Positions 6,398 to 13,211 of a stretch of DNA of 21,593 nt are shown here, piece by piece. Position 1 is the first letter of the stretch. The number at the start of each line of letters is the position of its first letter. Source of the stretch: DATJQA01 sp038057515 (GTDB lineage Bacteria > Patescibacteriota > Minisyncoccia > UBA6257 > 2-01-FULL-56-20); contig JBBUDB010000001.1 of assembly GCA_038057515.1 (NCBI GenBank), positions 1 to 21,593 on the forward strand, written 5' to 3'. The notes beneath the pieces are model-generated. The model had not been told where the DNA came from. It was given only the letters and a program-made list of their open reading frames with translations, and made no database searches. Made by a program: the position numbers and the translations under genes.

Positions 6398-6838
6398 TTA
6401 CTTTATGGTCCCGCCGGCCTTCTCGATCTTTGCCTTAGCGGAGGCGGAAACCTTACAGCCGCGGATCGTGACCGGGAACGCCATTTCGCCATCCGAGAGG
6501 ATCTTCACGACGCCGCGATATTTATCCGAGACAAGGCCGATCTGCTTTAAGAGCGCGAGATTAACGATGGGCGCCATCTTACCGCCGGAAAGCGTCCGGA
6601 GTTTTGCGGAAAGCGTCGCCAAGCTCACGACGACTGGCTTCGGGCTCTTGGGCTTATTGGCGAAACCGCGCAGTTTCGGAATGCGCAGGATGAGGTCCCG
6701 CGACGCCGGGCGGAGCTTGCGGCCGGAACGGGAGTGCTGACCCTTGGTGCCGCGGCCCGAGGTTGTGCCCCGCTTGCCGCCGCGGCCAACGCGCTTCTTG
6801 CCCTTTTTATTGTGACTTTTTAGTTCGTGGAGTTGCAT
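6398..6838 (-). CDS. rplO: 50S ribosomal protein L15 (uL15)
   Basis: Large-subunit protein binding 23S rRNA late in assembly. The product is 146 residues, usual for the family. The basic, glycine-rich N-terminus (KKRVGRGGKRGTTSGRGTKGQ) is the extended rRNA-threading tail. The globular C-terminal half ends in KVSASAKAKIEKAGG. It follows rpsE by only 4 nt. In most bacteria rpmD (L30) lies between these two genes; it is absent here. Confidence 0.97.
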   Translation of the reverse strand: MQLHELKSHNKKGKKRVGRGGKRGTTSGRGTKGQHSRSGRKLRPASRDLILRIPKLRGFANKPKSPKPVVVSLATLSAKLRTLSGGKMAPIVNLALLKQIGLVSDKYRGVVKILSDGEMAFPVTIRGCKVSASAKAKIEKAGGTIK

Positions 6839-6842
6839 GGAT

Positions 6843-7337
6843 TTAGGAACGCATTGGCTTCAGAAGCTTCAGAGCGGCCATCGTGGCCAGGGCGTTCGTA
6901 AGCTTGTTCGGGGTCCGGCCCAGGCACTTGGCCGTCGCGTCCTTGATGCCGGCGAGCGCAAGCACGGAACGCACCGCTCCCCCGGCCTTCAAGCCGTGGC
7001 CGGCGGCGGCCGGTTTCACAAGCACCTTCGCGGCGCTGTATTTGGCCGTTACCTCGTGATTAATGGTGCGACCGTCACGGAGGTTTACCATAAGTATCGC
7101 CTTCTTGGCCTCGGACTTCGCCTTGCCGACGGCCGAAGCGACATCCAAGCCCTTGGCCACGCCTACGCCCACGCGACCGCGGCCATCGCCGATTACGACC
7201 GTCGCCCGGAAGCGAAAGCGCTTGCCGCCGGCGACGACGCGCGTCACGCGCCGAAGATCGAGCACCCGCTCGTTGAATTCATCCTTCTTGGCGTAGCGAT
7301 CGCGCGAGCCGCCTCCTGATTGTCTTTGAAATGCCAT
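6843..7337 (-). CDS. rpsE: 30S ribosomal protein S5 (uS5)
   Basis: Small-subunit protein at the mRNA entry and decoding-accuracy region. The product is 164 residues, matching family length. The N-terminal dsRBD-like domain shows the typical LDLRRVTRVVAGGKRFRFRATVVIGD. The C-terminal domain shows GVGVAKGLDVASAVGKA and the closing TPNKLTNALATMAAL. It lies 6 nt after rplR and 4 nt before rplO. Confidence 0.98.
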   Translation of the reverse strand: MAFQRQSGGGSRDRYAKKDEFNERVLDLRRVTRVVAGGKRFRFRATVVIGDGRGRVGVGVAKGLDVASAVGKAKSEAKKAILMVNLRDGRTINHEVTAKYSAAKVLVKPAAAGHGLKAGGAVRSVLALAGIKDATAKCLGRTPNKLTNALATMAALKLLKPMRS

Positions 7338-7343
7338 GGTAGG

Positions 7344-7700
7344 TTAAAATTTCAGGCCGCCCGAACGGGCGCCCTCCGCCACGGCTTTGACCCGGCCATG
7401 GTACGCATATGAACGCCGGTCGAAGACCGCCGCGGAAACTTTCGCGGCCACGGCTTTCTTGGCGATATTCTCGCCCACAAGGCGGGCGGCGTCGGTTTTC
7501 GTCATCCCCTTCTTCGCCACCTCGCGGCTCGAAGCGGCCGCTATAGTTTTTCTCCCGGCGTCGTCGATAAGTTGGGCGTAGATCCCAACGTTGCTGCGGA
7601 AAACCGCGAGCCGCGGGCGCGCGGCCGTGCCGGCAATTTTCGCCCGGGTGCGCCGGACGCGAGATGCTTTCTTATGGTTGATGAGTTTTTGAGCGTTCAT
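7344..7700 (-). CDS. rplR: 50S ribosomal protein L18 (uL18)
   Basis: Binds 5S rRNA with L5 in the central protuberance. The product is 118 residues, the usual size. The basic N-terminus (KKASRVRRTRAKIAGT) precedes RPRLAVFRSNVGIYAQLIDD and the C-terminal FDRRSYAYHGRVKAVAEGAR. The ATG (7700-7698) lies inside the terminal inverted repeat of a 111-bp element (7696-7806), so its start is set in an 18-bp potential stem. Its distance to rplF is 124 nt instead of the usual 4-12 in this operon. Confidence 0.97.
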   Translation of the reverse strand: MNAQKLINHKKASRVRRTRAKIAGTAARPRLAVFRSNVGIYAQLIDDAGRKTIAAASSREVAKKGMTKTDAARLVGENIAKKAVAAKVSAAVFDRRSYAYHGRVKAVAEGARSGGLKF

Positions 7701-7806
7701 CCCGTTAGAAATTAACTGATGAGCAAAAACCCCTCGACAGAGAGTTCCTCGGAATTGTGTTTTGTAGGGTAATCATAGGATGGTTCGTAATTTCTAACGG
7801 GATGAA
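7696..7806. repeat. 111-bp inverted-repeat element, copy A (rplF-rplR junction)
   Basis: An 18-bp terminal inverted repeat (TTCATCCCGTTAGAAATT at 7696-7713, reverse complement at 7789-7806) bounds a unique centre. Copy B at 10683-10793 has the same length and identical ends and matches at about 103 of 111 positions. A central block of about 40 nt (CAAAAACCCCTCGACAGAGA and on) is invariant. No reading frame fits inside. The element nearly fills the 124-nt gap and supplies the rplR start codon. Confidence 0.92.
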
Positions 7807-7824
7807 TGGAGTTAAAAAAAATAA

Positions 7825-8370
7825 TTAGCTTGAGGCGGTGGCCGCTTTCTTGCCAGCCTTGCGCGCTACCACCTCACCGCGATAACGAATACCCTTCCCC
7901 TTGTACGGTTCGGGTTTCTTATTGGCGCGGATGTCGGCGGAAAACTGTCCAACCGCATCTTTATCGATACCCGTGACGGTGATAGCGCTTTTTTCGAGAG
8001 TAACGGCAATACCCTTCGGAATGGGCATCCTAACCGGGTTAACGAAACCGAGCGACAGAACGAGCGTCTCGCCATCAAGCGCGGCCTTGTAGCCAACGCC
8101 TTCGATATCGAGGGTTTTCGTGAAGCCCTTCGTCACGCCGAGAATGGCATTCGTAATCAGCGACCAGGTCGTGCCGAGATCAGATCGCGTCTGCTTGCTC
8201 GTGCCCTCGGTCGAAACGCGCACGCCGCCCGTTTCAATGACGCAAGCGACCGCGCGCGGCACGCGCACCAAAAGTTCGCCCTTCGGACCCTTCACGGCAA
8301 TTTCGCCGTTCCGATCGGCGATCACGACACCTTCGGGAACGATAACTGGTTTTTTAGCTAGCTTGGACAT
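7825..8370 (-). CDS. rplF: 50S ribosomal protein L6 (uL6)
   Basis: Large-subunit protein near the factor-binding site. The product is 181 residues from ATG 8370; an upstream in-frame ATG (8385) would overlap the rpsH end and add five atypical residues. Two related domains are seen: residues about 1-80 (KPVIVPEGVVIADRNGEIAVKG) and 81-165. The C-terminal signature PEPYKGKGIRYRGEVVARKAGK is nearly invariant in L6. It lies 8 nt after rpsH. Confidence 0.97.
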   Translation of the reverse strand: MSKLAKKPVIVPEGVVIADRNGEIAVKGPKGELLVRVPRAVACVIETGGVRVSTEGTSKQTRSDLGTTWSLITNAILGVTKGFTKTLDIEGVGYKAALDGETLVLSLGFVNPVRMPIPKGIAVTLEKSAITVTGIDKDAVGQFSADIRANKKPEPYKGKGIRYRGEVVARKAGKKAATASS

Positions 8371-8378
8371 GATCGTAA

Positions 8379-8759
8379 TTACCAAACTTGGAAAAGGTAT
8401 TCGCCGCCGACCTTCTTTTTTCGAGCTTCGTTATTGCTCAAAACACCTTCGGGCGTGGAGATAGCCGCCAAACCGTAGCCCTGCTTCACGGACTGCAGGT
8501 CGCGATAACCAATATAGAAACGGCGGCTGGGTTTCGAAATGAGGCGGAAATCGGTAAACGCCGAGACGCCATCGCGGTAACGCAACTTCATTTCCAGATA
8601 GCTCTTCTTGCCCATGTTCTTCTTATCGACAGCGGCGACAAAGCCGGCGGCGAGGAGGAACCTGGCTACGGCAAAATCAAAGTTCGAGAACGGCATCTGG
8701 ACCGTCTCCTTCTTCGCCCGCGAGGCATTCTTGATGTTTACTAAAAGATTATGATACAT
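8379..8759 (-). CDS. rpsH: 30S ribosomal protein S8 (uS8)
   Basis: Binds 16S rRNA in the central domain; in E. coli it also represses the spc operon. From ATG 8759 the product is 126 residues. The frame is open further upstream, but that part only overlaps rpsN. The N-terminal NLLVNIKNASRAKKETVQMPFS and the C-terminal YGLAAISTPEGVLSNNEARKK (ISTPEG box) are diagnostic. I saw no E. coli-type S8 mRNA hairpin in the 6-8 nt spacers nearby. Confidence 0.97.
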   Translation of the reverse strand: MYHNLLVNIKNASRAKKETVQMPFSNFDFAVARFLLAAGFVAAVDKKNMGKKSYLEMKLRYRDGVSAFTDFRLISKPSRRFYIGYRDLQSVKQGYGLAAISTPEGVLSNNEARKKKVGGEYLFQVW

Positions 8760-8767
8760 AAATTTCT

Positions 8768-8953
8768 TTACCAGGATGCCTTTTTGACGCCGGGGATCTG
8801 ACCATTCGTGGCCATCTCGCGGAAGCAGATGCGGCAAAGGCCGAAGGTTCGCATAAAACCGTGCTTGCGCCCGCAGCGAAAACAGCGCCGCACTTTGCGG
8901 GTGCTGAACTTGGGGCTCTTGGCGCTACGCGCGATTGTTGATGTCTTCGGCAT
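8768..8953 (-). CDS. rpsN: 30S ribosomal protein S14, zinc-binding type (uS14, type Z)
   Basis: Small-subunit head protein. At 61 residues it is the short type, with two CxxC pairs (CFRCGRKHGFMRTFGLCRIC) that bind zinc, and the closing REMATNGQIPGVKKASW. It is 6 nt after rplE and 8 nt before rpsH. Confidence 0.98.
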   Translation of the reverse strand: MPKTSTIARSAKSPKFSTRKVRRCFRCGRKHGFMRTFGLCRICFREMATNGQIPGVKKASW

Positions 8954-8959
8954 GGAATA

Positions 8960-9490
8960 TTATTTAGCGTTCTTCCGAAACGGAATATTGAGCGCCCGAT
9001 AAAGATCAAGGGCGACCGCCCGGTCTTTCTTTTTCGGCACGATACCGATGGCGAGCGAGAAGACGTGCGTTGATTCTTCCGGGTTTATCTCCGGGAAGAC
9101 GAGGTGTTCCTTAAGGCCAATATTCAAGACGCCCCCCTCGTCGACGGCGTGAGGATCGATGCCCGTAAAATCACGAACGCGAGGCAGTACTATTGTACTC
9201 AAACGCTCGAAAAAATCAATCATGGCGCGGCCTCGGAGCGTCGTCCGGAGACCAACGATCTGGCCCGCCCGCGACTTGAAACCGGCGATCGATTTCTTCG
9301 CTCGGCGCACCTGCGCCTTCTGACCGGCAATAAATCCAAGATCTCGAACAATTTGAGGCAAAACCTTCTCCTCAAAACCGGATTGCGAGCTCGCCCGGCC
9401 AACGCCGGTCGTGACGACTATCTTTTCGAACGACCGGCGGACGATATCCGCAGTGGCATTCTGTTGCTTGGCTATTTGAGCAGTAGTCAT
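8960..9490 (-). CDS. rplE: 50S ribosomal protein L5 (uL5)
   Basis: Binds 5S rRNA and contacts P-site tRNA. From ATG 9490 the product is 176 residues, matching the family. The longer frame from 9517 overlaps the end of rplX and adds nine residues without similarity. Diagnostic parts are KIVVTTGVGRA, RRAKKSIAGFKSRAGQIVGL, TLRGRAMIDFFERL, and the closing segment around the conserved FPEINPE and LDLYRALNIPF. Confidence 0.97.
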   Translation of the reverse strand: MTTAQIAKQQNATADIVRRSFEKIVVTTGVGRASSQSGFEEKVLPQIVRDLGFIAGQKAQVRRAKKSIAGFKSRAGQIVGLRTTLRGRAMIDFFERLSTIVLPRVRDFTGIDPHAVDEGGVLNIGLKEHLVFPEINPEESTHVFSLAIGIVPKKKDRAVALDLYRALNIPFRKNAK

Positions 9491-9498
9491 AATAGTGG

Positions 9499-9813
9499 TT
9501 AAACGGCGGCTTGGCATTTGCGGCAGAAGCGGACGCGCTTCGATCCCTCAACGCGACTGCCGAGACGGACGGCTTTTTTGCAATTCGGACAAACTATCAT
9601 GACGTTCGAAACGGCGAGCGAGCGCGGCACCATGACCGTCTCCCCTTTTTGATTCTGCTTGCGGGGACGCATGCGCTTCGCGAACATGTTTAGGCCTTCG
9701 ATCATCACCCGGCCCGTTTCGGGCATGGCCTTGGTCACCGTGCCGGTCTTTCCCCGCTCCTTGCCCGAGAGCACCTTTACGTTATCTCCTTTTTTAATCT
9801 TTAGCTTAAGCAT
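9499..9813 (-). CDS. rplX: 50S ribosomal protein L24 (uL24), zinc-ribbon form
   Basis: Assembly-initiating large-subunit protein. From ATG 9813 the product is 104 residues. The N-terminal KOW domain shows IKKGDNVKVLSGKERGKTGTV. The C-terminal part keeps two CxxC pairs (CPNCKKAV and CRKCQAAV), so this is the zinc-ribbon form lost in many bacteria. The frame upstream of ATG 9813 overlaps rplN and is not family-like. Confidence 0.96.
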   Translation of the reverse strand: MLKLKIKKGDNVKVLSGKERGKTGTVTKAMPETGRVMIEGLNMFAKRMRPRKQNQKGETVMVPRSLAVSNVMIVCPNCKKAVRLGSRVEGSKRVRFCRKCQAAV

Positions 9814-9820
9814 TGTGGTA

Positions 9821-10189
9821 TTAGACGATCTCTTCCGCCATTGTGATGAGCTTCTCAAAACCGCGCGCCTTTAGTTCGCGAGGCATCGGCCCGAAGACGC
9901 GAGTGGCCACGAGCTCCTTCTTGGCGTCGATAAGCACCACGGCATTCTCGCCGAAACGAACATACGAACCGTCCGCCCGGCGGAGGGCTTGCCTGGAACG
10001 CACCACGAGCGCCTTCACGATGTCCTTCTTCTTGATCGTCTTCCGCGGCTCGGCCACCTGTACGGAGGCGATGATAATATCGCCCACCTTGGCATAGTGG
10101 TGGCGCGTGCCGCCAAGAATACGAAAACACCGCACGATCTTCGCGCCGCTGTTATCGGCTACTTTTAAAATTGAGCGTTCTTGGATCAT
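9821..10189 (-). CDS. rplN: 50S ribosomal protein L14 (uL14)
   Basis: Large-subunit protein forming bridge B8 at the subunit interface. The product is 122 residues, exactly the usual length. It opens MIQERSILKVADNSGAKIV, contains GGTRHHYAKVGDIIIASV and ends FGPMPRELKARGFEKLITMA with the family signature. It is preceded by ACCCC directly before ATG rather than an SD. Confidence 0.98.
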   Translation of the reverse strand: MIQERSILKVADNSGAKIVRCFRILGGTRHHYAKVGDIIIASVQVAEPRKTIKKKDIVKALVVRSRQALRRADGSYVRFGENAVVLIDAKKELVATRVFGPMPRELKARGFEKLITMAEEIV

Positions 10190-10195
10190 GGGGTG

Positions 10196-10471
10196 TTATT
10201 CGGTTTCAGTTCCCGGAGCCGGCGTCCGCTCGACGATAGTCCAGCGCTTCTCGCGGCTCATCGGTCGGGACTCGCGAATAATGACGTGGTCACCAACGTG
10301 CGAAGCGTTCGTCTCGTCGTGGGCTTTGAACTTCGTTGTTACCTTGTAGTACTTCAGGTACTTCGGGTGGCGTTTCATGCGCGACACGGCCACAACGCGG
10401 GTCTTCGTCATTTTGTCGGAAACGACGATGCCGCTCTGTTCACGCGCGTTAGTTTTCTTTTGAGTTTCCAT
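10196..10471 (-). CDS. rpsQ: 30S ribosomal protein S17 (uS17)
   Basis: Binds 16S rRNA early in assembly. The product is 91 residues. The OB-fold signature is seen as GIVVSDKMTKTRVVAVSRMKRHPKYLKY shortened by family standards only at the ends, then VGDHVIIRESRPMSREKRW. The last ten residues (TPAPGTETE) are a short acidic-polar extension. It sits 6 nt from both rpmC and rplN. Confidence 0.97.
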   Translation of the reverse strand: METQKKTNAREQSGIVVSDKMTKTRVVAVSRMKRHPKYLKYYKVTTKFKAHDETNASHVGDHVIIRESRPMSREKRWTIVERTPAPGTETE

Positions 10472-10477
10472 GATGTT

Positions 10478-10687
10478 TTATTTCGTGGCGTTTTTCGTTG
10501 CTTGTCCGATAAACGTCAGAATCCGCGCAATGTCCTTCCGGACAGCACGAAGATCGCCCTCATTCTTCACTTTACCGGCGGCCAAGTCAAGCTGGAGATG
10601 GCGCAGTTTTTCCCGCGACTCCTTGAGCATCGTGTGAAGTTCGGCGACGGGCCGAGTTTTAAGTTGGGCGATATCCTGTGGTTTCAT
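10478..10687 (-). CDS. rpmC: 50S ribosomal protein L29 (uL29)
   Basis: Two-helix protein at the polypeptide exit. The product is 69 residues, normal size. The sequence LHTMLKESREKLRHLQLDLAAGK followed by VRKDIARILTFI is typical. Its ATG (10687-10685) lies inside the terminal inverted repeat of the second 111-bp element (10683-10793), the same arrangement as rplR. Confidence 0.95.
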   Translation of the reverse strand: MKPQDIAQLKTRPVAELHTMLKESREKLRHLQLDLAAGKVKNEGDLRAVRKDIARILTFIGQATKNATK

Positions 10688-10793
10688 CCCGTTAGAAATT
10701 TACCGACGCGCAAAAACCCCTCGACAGAGAGTTCCTCGGAATTGTGTTTCGCAGAGTAATCATAAGATGGTTCGTAATTTCTAACGGGATGAA
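10683..10793. repeat. 111-bp inverted-repeat element, copy B (rplP-rpmC junction)
   Basis: Ends are identical to copy A: TTCATCCCGTTAGAAATT at 10683-10700 and its reverse complement at 10776-10793. The eight differences from copy A lie in two short blocks flanking the conserved centre. The orientation relative to the downstream gene is the same as in copy A. It almost fills the 113-nt gap between rplP and rpmC. Confidence 0.92.
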
Positions 10794-10800
10794 TGGGGAT

Positions 10801-11223
10801 TTAACTATGGTCGGTTCGGCTAATGACCTTGGTCTTAAACGGCAGCTTATAACCGGCCAGGCGAAGCGCCTCCTTCGCCTTCACGGGGTCTGGAGCGTCG
10901 ATCTCGAAAATTATCCGGCCGGGACGAACCTGAAAGACATAGTGGTCCACCGCGCCCTTGCCGCCACCCATGGTGACTTCCGGCGGGCGCTTGGTGACCG
11001 GCTTATCCGGGAAAACGCGGATCCAGAGACGGCCTTCGCGCTTGATGAAGTTCGTGATGGTGCGGCGCGCGGCCTCGATCTGGCGCGAGTTGATGCGGCA
11101 ACCTTCGGTGGCTTTCAAGCCGTGGGCGCCGTAGCTCAAATCGAGACCGCGGGTCTCAACCTGTCTTTTCTTCGAGCGGCCCTTTTGCCACTTACGATGT
11201 TTAACTTTCTTGGGGATAAGCAT
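10801..11223 (-). CDS. rplP: 50S ribosomal protein L16 (uL16)
   Basis: Large-subunit protein near the A-site and central protuberance. The product is 140 residues, as expected. Diagnostic parts are MLIPKKVKHRKWQKGR, the GLKATEGCRINSRQIEAARR box and RLWIRVFPDKPVTKRPPEVTMGGGKG, then RPGRIIFEI. It follows rpsC by 8 nt. Confidence 0.98.
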   Translation of the reverse strand: MLIPKKVKHRKWQKGRSKKRQVETRGLDLSYGAHGLKATEGCRINSRQIEAARRTITNFIKREGRLWIRVFPDKPVTKRPPEVTMGGGKGAVDHYVFQVRPGRIIFEIDAPDPVKAKEALRLAGYKLPFKTKVISRTDHS

Positions 11224-11231
11224 GGGGTGTC

Positions 11232-11975
11232 TTAGGAGCGCCGTACGCCGCGGTCGGAAGTTTCTTCGCTCTTCTCTTTTTTCGCGAACACTTCGCCCTT
11301 ATAGATCCAGGCCTCAATACCGATCGTGCCGTAGGTCGTGTACGCCGTCGCCACGCCGTAGTCAATATCGGCGCGGAGCGTCTGGAGCGGCAAGGGGCCC
11401 TTGCGCATCACCTCGTGCCGAGCAATTTCGGCGCCATCAAGGCGACCCTTAGCGGAAAGCTTCGCGCCCTTAACTTCGCGATTCTGCATCGTGAACTCAA
11501 GGTGCTTTTTGAGCGTCCGGCGGAATGGCAACCGCTTCTCAAGGTCCCAGGCGATCTGCTGGGCTAGATAAGTGGCGGAAATTTCGGAGCGCTTCAACTC
11601 TTCAACGTTAACGGAAAGAGCCGCACCATTCGTCGTGTCCTTGCTCGTCCCGCGGAGCTTCCGGAGGCGCGCCTCAATGGCCTTGGTGAGCTCTTCGATA
11701 CCCTTGCCGCCCTGGCCAATAACAAAACCGGGGCGCGCGGCCTTGATGAAGACGCGCAAAATATTCGAGGTGCGTTCGATCTCCACGCCGGCCACTCCGG
11801 CTTGAGCGATCTTTTCTTTGACAACTTTGCGGATCGCCTCGTCCTCTTCTAGGAACTTGGCGTACGGATACCTGCCGACGGCAGCCGTGCCCGCTTTGGA
11901 CGGGAAAAACCACCGGCTTCCCCAGGTCTTGGCGATACCGATGCGCAGTGAAATTGGATTTATTTTTTGTCCCAT
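11232..11975 (-). CDS. rpsC: 30S ribosomal protein S3 (uS3)
   Basis: Small-subunit head protein at the mRNA entry tunnel. The start ATG 11975 gives MGQKINPISLRIGI and 247 residues; the frame continues upstream but only through the end of rplV. The KH domain is seen near residues 65-110 (ARPGFVIGQGGKGIEELT, with GxxG). The C-terminal domain shows RREVMRKGP-like and DIDYGVATAYTTYGTIGIEAWIYKG in pieces. The C-terminus ends in a charged tail. Confidence 0.97.
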   Translation of the reverse strand: MGQKINPISLRIGIAKTWGSRWFFPSKAGTAAVGRYPYAKFLEEDEAIRKVVKEKIAQAGVAGVEIERTSNILRVFIKAARPGFVIGQGGKGIEELTKAIEARLRKLRGTSKDTTNGAALSVNVEELKRSEISATYLAQQIAWDLEKRLPFRRTLKKHLEFTMQNREVKGAKLSAKGRLDGAEIARHEVMRKGPLPLQTLRADIDYGVATAYTTYGTIGIEAWIYKGEVFAKKEKSEETSDRGVRRS

Positions 11976-11994
11976 GGTCGTAAATATTATTGAG

Positions 11995-12594
11995 CTACAT
12001 TCCGGCCTTACGGTTGAATACCTTGCGGAAGAATCCCGGATTCTTTGGCGTCTTCGGAGCATCAGGCGCGGAGGGTTCGGTGGCCGATTTCGCCGCTACG
12101 CGCTTCTTCTTCGGGCTCGCCTTCTCCCCCTCTCCCGCCTTCGCCTTTTTCGGCACGACTATCTTAAAGCGCGCGGGCTTCAGATTTTCGCGTTCGGCGA
12201 GCGTCAGGGTCACGTGGCTCATCTTCTTCTGAATCGGGCTCGCCGAACCGCGCGCGCGCGGCAAAGAACGCTTGAGCATCGGCCCCTGGTCCACCGTGAA
12301 GGATTCGATAACGAACTTCGCCGCCTCCCCCTTCTTGGCCTTAACCGCGGCCACCGCCGAGCGGATGAGCTTCAGAAGCGGCTTCGCGGCCCGGCGGCGC
12401 TCGTACATAAGCTGGGCCTCGGCCTCGACGACCGGGAGTCCCACGACCAAGCTCGCCACTAAGCGCACCTTCCGGGGCGCCATGCGCAAGTAATTCAGTT
12501 GAACGGTTTGCCTTACCCCCACACCAATCGAAGAGCGCGAAGCAACCGTGTTCCGGTTGTTGTGCTTGTTCGGTTGTTTATTTTGAGTATCCAT
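11995..12594 (-). CDS. rplV: 50S ribosomal protein L22 (uL22) with N- and C-terminal extensions
   Basis: Lines the polypeptide exit tunnel. The product is 199 residues versus about 110 usually. The conserved domain runs from about residue 28 (RQTVQLNYLRMAPRKVRLVA) to about 140, including GPMLKRSLPRARGSASPIQK and SHVTLTLAE. The last 50-odd residues are Lys/Ala/Pro-rich and low in complexity, ending NPGFFRKVFNRKAGM. Residues 1-27 are encoded by an inverted-repeat element (12515-12617) covering the start. Translation could instead begin at a GTG near the domain boundary, but ATG 12594 keeps a continuous frame. Confidence 0.93.
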   Translation of the reverse strand: MDTQNKQPNKHNNRNTVASRSSIGVGVRQTVQLNYLRMAPRKVRLVASLVVGLPVVEAEAQLMYERRRAAKPLLKLIRSAVAAVKAKKGEAAKFVIESFTVDQGPMLKRSLPRARGSASPIQKKMSHVTLTLAERENLKPARFKIVVPKKAKAGEGEKASPKKKRVAAKSATEPSAPDAPKTPKNPGFFRKVFNRKAGM

Positions 12595-12617
12595 GTCTTT
12601 CCGATTGGTGTGGGGGT
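12515..12617. repeat. 103-bp inverted-repeat element across the rplV start
   Basis: ACCCCCACACCAATCG (12515-12530) is the exact reverse complement of 12602-12617. The rplV ATG (12594-12592) lies between the arms. The arm resembles the 15-bp arm of the element at 13045-13156 (shared TGGTGYGGGG), and the length is close to the 111-bp pair. Confidence 0.75.
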
Positions 12618-12630
12618 GAATCCTGATATC

Positions 12631-12981
12631 TTATTTTTTCTTCGCGGCCGGAGCGGCGGCGGCCTTTCCGCCTCCGGCGGGCGCGGCGCCTTCTCCCGGC
12701 GTGACCTTCTGATCGATATCTTTCTGCATCTTGCCGCCGTGGCGAACGAACTTCCGGGTAAGCGAGAACTCCCCCAAACGGTGGCCCACCATTTCTTCTG
12801 TCACGCGAACTTCAATGAAAATTTTGCCGTTGTGAATGGCGAAAGTGTAGCCCACCATTTCCGGTGAAATCTCGGAGGCGCGGGCCCACGTCTTAATGGC
12901 GCCGCCTTCCGGCTTCTGGCGCGCGATCTTCTTCAAAACATTCGGGTCAACGAAAGGACCCTTCTTTAGGGAGCGGCTCAT
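12631..12981 (-). CDS. rpsS: 30S ribosomal protein S19 (uS19) with C-terminal extension
   Basis: Small-subunit head protein binding 16S rRNA with S13. The start ATG 12981 gives MSRSLKKGPFVDPNVLKKI. The frame open to 13056 encodes 25 unrelated residues. The product is 116 residues; the conserved core ends near residue 92 (GEFSLTRKFVRHGGK). A C-terminal tail rich in Ala, Gly, Pro and Lys follows. A hairpin (12984-13041) ends 2 nt before the ATG. Confidence 0.96.
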   Translation of the reverse strand: MSRSLKKGPFVDPNVLKKIARQKPEGGAIKTWARASEISPEMVGYTFAIHNGKIFIEVRVTEEMVGHRLGEFSLTRKFVRHGGKMQKDIDQKVTPGEGAAPAGGGKAAAAPAAKKK

Positions 12982-12983
12982 GC

Positions 12984-13041
12984 CAGTGTTGCCTCGGAGG
13001 GCAAGATTTTTCCAGTCGCGACCCGACGAGCCGCAACACTG
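12984..13041 (-). promoter_or_regulatory. Hairpin abutting the rpsS start codon
   Basis: CAGTGTTGC (12984-12992) pairs with GCAACACTG (13033-13041). Four further base pairs (CUCG/CGAG) are possible inside after a 2-nt bulge. In the mRNA the 3' arm ends 2 nt before AUG, so the structure could control ribosome access to rpsS. Confidence 0.5.
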
Positions 13042-13044
13042 AGC

Positions 13045-13156
13045 ACCCCGCACCATTTCTGGCGCGAACTCTGCCCGTTTTGAATCAGAGCCGCAAGGCG
13101 GCTCCGCCTCTTGTTTCTTGTGTTATTGGTAATCATGGCTGGAAATGGTGCGGGGT
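13045..13156. repeat. 112-bp inverted-repeat element (rplB-rpsS junction)
   Basis: ACCCCGCACCATTTC (13045-13059) is the exact reverse complement of 13142-13156. Its inner right part (TTGTGTT, then GGTAATCAT, GG and TGG; 13118-13142) resembles the same region of copy A (7755-7783), so it may be a diverged member of that family. With the 58-nt hairpin it explains the 230-nt gap between rplB and rpsS. The rest, 13157-13211, shows nothing I recognise. Confidence 0.7.
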
Positions 13157-13211
13157 AAGTTTTGGCATCTACTCGAACTTCGCCGTTGGCTCGTCCTCGT
13201 AGGCCAAGCCC

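Noticed and set aside
7696..10793. CRISPR array or IS element to explain the 111-bp repeats
   Set aside because: Only two copies 3 kb apart with no spacers, and no transposase gene nearby.
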